Below, piece after piece: positions 6,688 to 8,254 of a stretch of 8,254 nucleotides of DNA (positions are counted from its first letter, which is position 1; each line of letters starts with the position of its first letter). Both the position numbers and the translations under genes were made by a program. The stretch covers positions 1 through 8,254 of the forward strand of contig JAEDFM010000063.1 of assembly GCA_016292805.1 (NCBI GenBank). The letters run 5' to 3'. This DNA is from Treponema sp. GTDB lineage: Bacteria; Spirochaetota; Spirochaetia; Treponematales; Treponemataceae. The notes under the pieces were generated by a model that ran no database searches, was not told the DNA's origin, and saw only the letters and a list, made by a program, of their open reading frames with translations.

Positions 6688-7194
6688 ATGAAAAAGCCTT
6701 TGATTTTTGGATTATTAATTATAATCACAATTTTATTTTCAGGTTGTTATGAAGGGAAAAATACTCCTTTTTATGATAGTGAATGGATTATGCAGAATGT
6801 AGATGGTAATAATCAGGCTTATTATCATCATCTTATTTTGAATCCTGATAAAACAGTAATGTTACGTAGTTCCTATTTTGATTCTACTAATATCATTGTT
6901 TGGACTGGAACTTATAAAATCAAATCAAAGAAAATCATTTTCAATTTTACAGAATGCAGCCGTTATGAAAATGGACAAAATGTTGGTCAATATAGTGATA
7001 AGAGATTAATCAATTATTATAAGGGGGAATATTTTTATTCTTTAGGATTAATTGGTGATACTGAAGAGACAAAAAAATATCATTTGCAATTAATAAGACC
7101 AGAAAGTGTTTTTTATGGAGAAACAAAGGATATTTACGGAAATTATTTTGAGGATTTTGTAAAGGTTGATAAACTAATTAAACCTGAGGAATAA
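6688..7194 (+). CDS. Small putative lipoprotein of unknown function
   Basis: The product has 168 residues (169 if the adjacent ATG at 6685 is used). It begins MKKP, followed by a hydrophobic stretch (about residues 5-17) and the lipobox LFSGC, with Cys20 as the lipidated residue. It is therefore likely exported and anchored as a lipoprotein. The mature part is rich in Tyr, Asn, Lys and aromatic residues. It has alternating patterns typical of beta strands, such as VWTGTYKIKSKKIIF (about residues 71-85), which recall small lipocalin-like or META-like beta-barrel lipoproteins. That resemblance is by eye only, and I recognise no family. It follows valS with 23 bp between and is likely cotranscribed, but nothing suggests a functional link. 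A poly-T run (6667-6674) in the spacer lacks a convincing upstream hairpin. Confidence 0.8.
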   Translation: MKKPLIFGLLIIITILFSGCYEGKNTPFYDSEWIMQNVDGNNQAYYHHLILNPDKTVMLRSSYFDSTNIIVWTGTYKIKSKKIIFNFTECSRYENGQNVGQYSDKRLINYYKGEYFYSLGLIGDTEETKKYHLQLIRPESVFYGETKDIYGNYFEDFVKVDKLIKPEE

Positions 7195-7223
7195 ATACTT
7201 TTTTAGAAAAGACCATTCTTCTA

Positions 7224-7252
7224 TAAACAAATATAATCAACTGTGATATAAT
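7224..7252 (+). promoter_or_regulatory. Promoter of the HD hydrolase gene, with duplicated -10 element
   Basis: TAAACA (7224-7229, 4 of 6) and a perfect TATAAT (7247-7252) are 17 bp apart. This predicts a start near 7259, about 7 nt before the ATG at 7267. A second perfect TATAAT lies 15 bp upstream (7232-7237), inside a repeated ATATAATC (7231-7238 and 7246-7253). With the upstream box the leader would be about 22 nt, but its -35 (AAGACC, 7209-7214) is weak. Which box is used cannot be told from sequence. Confidence 0.55.
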
Positions 7253-7266
7253 CTTTTGTAATAATT

Positions 7267-7908
7267 ATGAACAAACGAAAATACGAAATGAAAACAGAAC
7301 GCTCGTCTAAAATGGCTACTGAACAAATGCAGCAGTTAAGTGATATGCGTCTTGCTCCTTTCATGCAGCTTGCAACAGGATTAATTGGAAAAGCTCGTCA
7401 TGCTGGTGGAAATATGTTCCGTCATCAGATGGATACGCTGGCGATTTTAATTGATTATGGATATATTGATCCTGTTTTACTTAAAGCTTCAATCGTCCAT
7501 GATACAGTTGAGGATATTCCTGATTTTGATCGAAATTTAATCATTAATGCAGATGAAGATGGACAGGATGTTTTAGATTTAGTCCTGGAAGTAACACGTC
7601 GTGAAGATGAAGATAAAAAACAGTTTTTGCATAGAATCTTAGACACAGGTAGTCAGAAAGCAAAAGTCTTAAAATGTGCAGATCGTATTTCAAATATGAT
7701 TTCTCTTGGATATGTTACAGATCCAAAATTTATTGAACGTTATTGTGATGAAACTGAGTTTTTTCTTTTGCCTATGGCTTTGGAAATTGATTTTAATATG
7801 TATCAGGAATTGATTAATCTTATTATGACGCGACGCAGATATCTTGAAGAGGGAGGATATTTCGATAATAGAAGTAAGCCTACAACAAGTGCTGATAGTA
7901 ATAAATAA
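7267..7908 (+). CDS. Single-domain HD hydrolase, probable small alarmone (p)ppGpp hydrolase
   Basis: The product has 213 residues and is an HD-superfamily metal-dependent phosphohydrolase most like the hydrolase half of RelA/SpoT and the stand-alone Mesh1 type. The residues expected for the Mn2+ site and catalysis are all present: His53, His78-Asp79 (VHDTVED), Glu82-Asp83, Asp139 and Asn143 (CADRISNM). From memory these match Mesh1 H35, H61-D62, E65-D66, D122 and N126, with nearly identical spacing. There is no synthetase, TGS or ACT domain, and the family would act by removing the 3'-pyrophosphate of (p)ppGpp in the cytoplasm. Other nucleotide substrates remain possible. About 25 polar residues precede the domain. 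There is no Shine-Dalgarno sequence before the ATG at 7267 or before in-frame ATGs at 7288 and 7312. The start is therefore uncertain, and 7267 is chosen as the longest form. The gene has its own promoter and stands alone. Confidence 0.82.
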   Translation: MNKRKYEMKTERSSKMATEQMQQLSDMRLAPFMQLATGLIGKARHAGGNMFRHQMDTLAILIDYGYIDPVLLKASIVHDTVEDIPDFDRNLIINADEDGQDVLDLVLEVTRREDEDKKQFLHRILDTGSQKAKVLKCADRISNMISLGYVTDPKFIERYCDETEFFLLPMALEIDFNMYQELINLIMTRRRYLEEGGYFDNRSKPTTSADSNK

Positions 7909-7960
7909 GATACGAGTTTTTTTCTATAGACTAATTCAATCAAATTCAGTATTTTAATAG

Positions 7961-7966
7961 TATAAA
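7961..7966 (+). promoter_or_regulatory. Possible -10 box upstream of gap
   Basis: TATAAA (5 of 6 to consensus) lies 35 nt before the gap start codon in an 87-bp spacer. No good -35 is found at 16-18 bp; the best nearby match is TTCAAT (7935-7940), 20 bp away and only 3 of 6. AATTCA is repeated at 7933-7938 and 7943-7948 with a 10-bp period, which may be chance. A promoter is expected here because gap is normally highly expressed and the preceding gene seems to be an independent unit. Confidence 0.35.
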
Positions 7967-7983
7967 ATTTAATCTAATTTTTT

Positions 7984-7988
7984 AGGAG
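7984..7988 (+). promoter_or_regulatory. Ribosome binding site of gap
   Basis: AGGAG is 7 nt before the ATG at 7996. This is ideal spacing and clearly supports that start codon. Confidence 0.8.
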
Positions 7989-7995
7989 ATATAAC

Positions 7996-8254
7996 ATGGC
8001 AGTTAGAGTTGCTATTAATGGTTTCGGCCGTATTGGTCGTTTGGCTTTCCGTCAGATGTTTGAAGCTGATGGATATGAAGTAGTTGCAATCAACGATTTG
8101 ACAAGCCCAAAAATGCTTGCACACCTTTTGAAGTATGATACAGCACAGGGTGGTTTCTGTGGAAAAATCGGTGAAGGAAAACACACAGTTTCTGCTACTG
8201 AAGATTCTATCATCGTAGATGGAAAAGAAATCAAAATCTCTGCTGAAAAAGATG
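7996..8254 (+). CDS. gap: Glyceraldehyde-3-phosphate dehydrogenase, type I (5' part only)
   Basis: The first 86 residues are present and the gene runs off the right edge; the full protein would be about 330-350 residues. The N-terminus carries the NAD-binding Rossmann motif NGFGRIGR (8-15). It is followed by a beta strand ending in VAIND (30-34), where Asp34 is in the place that favours NAD over NADP. LAHLLKYDTAQG follows, a hallmark of class I GAPDH. The enzyme oxidises and phosphorylates glyceraldehyde-3-phosphate to 1,3-bisphosphoglycerate in glycolysis, in the cytoplasm. The catalytic Cys lies beyond the window. The gene has a good Shine-Dalgarno sequence and no close upstream partner. 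Confidence 0.95.
   Translation, partial: MAVRVAINGFGRIGRLAFRQMFEADGYEVVAINDLTSPKMLAHLLKYDTAQGGFCGKIGEGKHTVSATEDSIIVDGKEIKISAEKD

Noticed and set aside
7909..7930. Intrinsic terminator after the HD hydrolase gene (T-run at 7917-7923)
   Set aside because: The bases before the run do not form a convincing stem, so I do not call it, although termination somewhere here is likely.
1..8254. Mobile elements, CRISPR arrays, defence or toxin-antitoxin systems, tRNA genes
   Set aside because: No spaced direct-repeat array, transposase or integrase motifs, terminal inverted repeats or cloverleaf-like sequence was seen. All intergenic gaps are about 100 bp or less and the genes are ordinary chromosomal ones.

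Overview
The window is AT-rich chromosomal DNA, entirely + strand in its gene content, and looks like a low-G+C bacterium. A spirochaete of the Treponema type is my best guess. It rests on overall base composition, the LFSGC lipobox of the small lipoprotein, and the general look of the GAPDH and ABC proteins. No single feature proves it. The annotated genes are ordinary chromosomal genes. I see no transposase, integrase, phage gene, CRISPR array, toxin-antitoxin pair or recognisable defence system.

Layout. Positions 1-44 are the 3' end of a 5S rRNA, so an rRNA operon ends at the left edge and is followed by a T-run. After about 100 bp of very AT-rich DNA come two overlapping ABC exporter genes (146-1903 and 1903-3858, TAATG overlap). 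Together they encode a heterodimeric exporter resembling BmrC/BmrD (YheI/YheH) and TM287/TM288. One subunit has a degenerate Walker B and H-loop, and the other has a degenerate signature, which gives one consensus and one non-hydrolysing ATP site. An 85-bp spacer holds a 16-bp tandem duplication, a strong sigma70-like promoter and a dyad around its -10 box. It precedes valS (3950-6664), which encodes valyl-tRNA synthetase. A small lipoprotein gene of unknown function (6688-7194) follows valS closely enough to be cotranscribed.

A second promoter region with a duplicated -10 element leads to a single-domain HD hydrolase (7267-7908). This protein carries the full SpoT/Mesh1-type metal and catalytic residue set and no synthetase domain, so it is probably a small alarmone hydrolase. 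The window ends inside a type I glyceraldehyde-3-phosphate dehydrogenase gene (7996 onward).

How the genes relate. The two ABC genes form one functional unit. valS (translation), the putative (p)ppGpp hydrolase (stringent response) and gap (glycolysis) are each probably separate housekeeping units. A link between aminoacylation and alarmone turnover is suggestive but rests only on proximity. The points most worth a second look are the missing Shine-Dalgarno sequences on the first ABC gene and the HD gene, the extra N-terminal cysteine cluster of ValRS, and the repeat architecture of the valS promoter. I do not see a clearly new biological system here.
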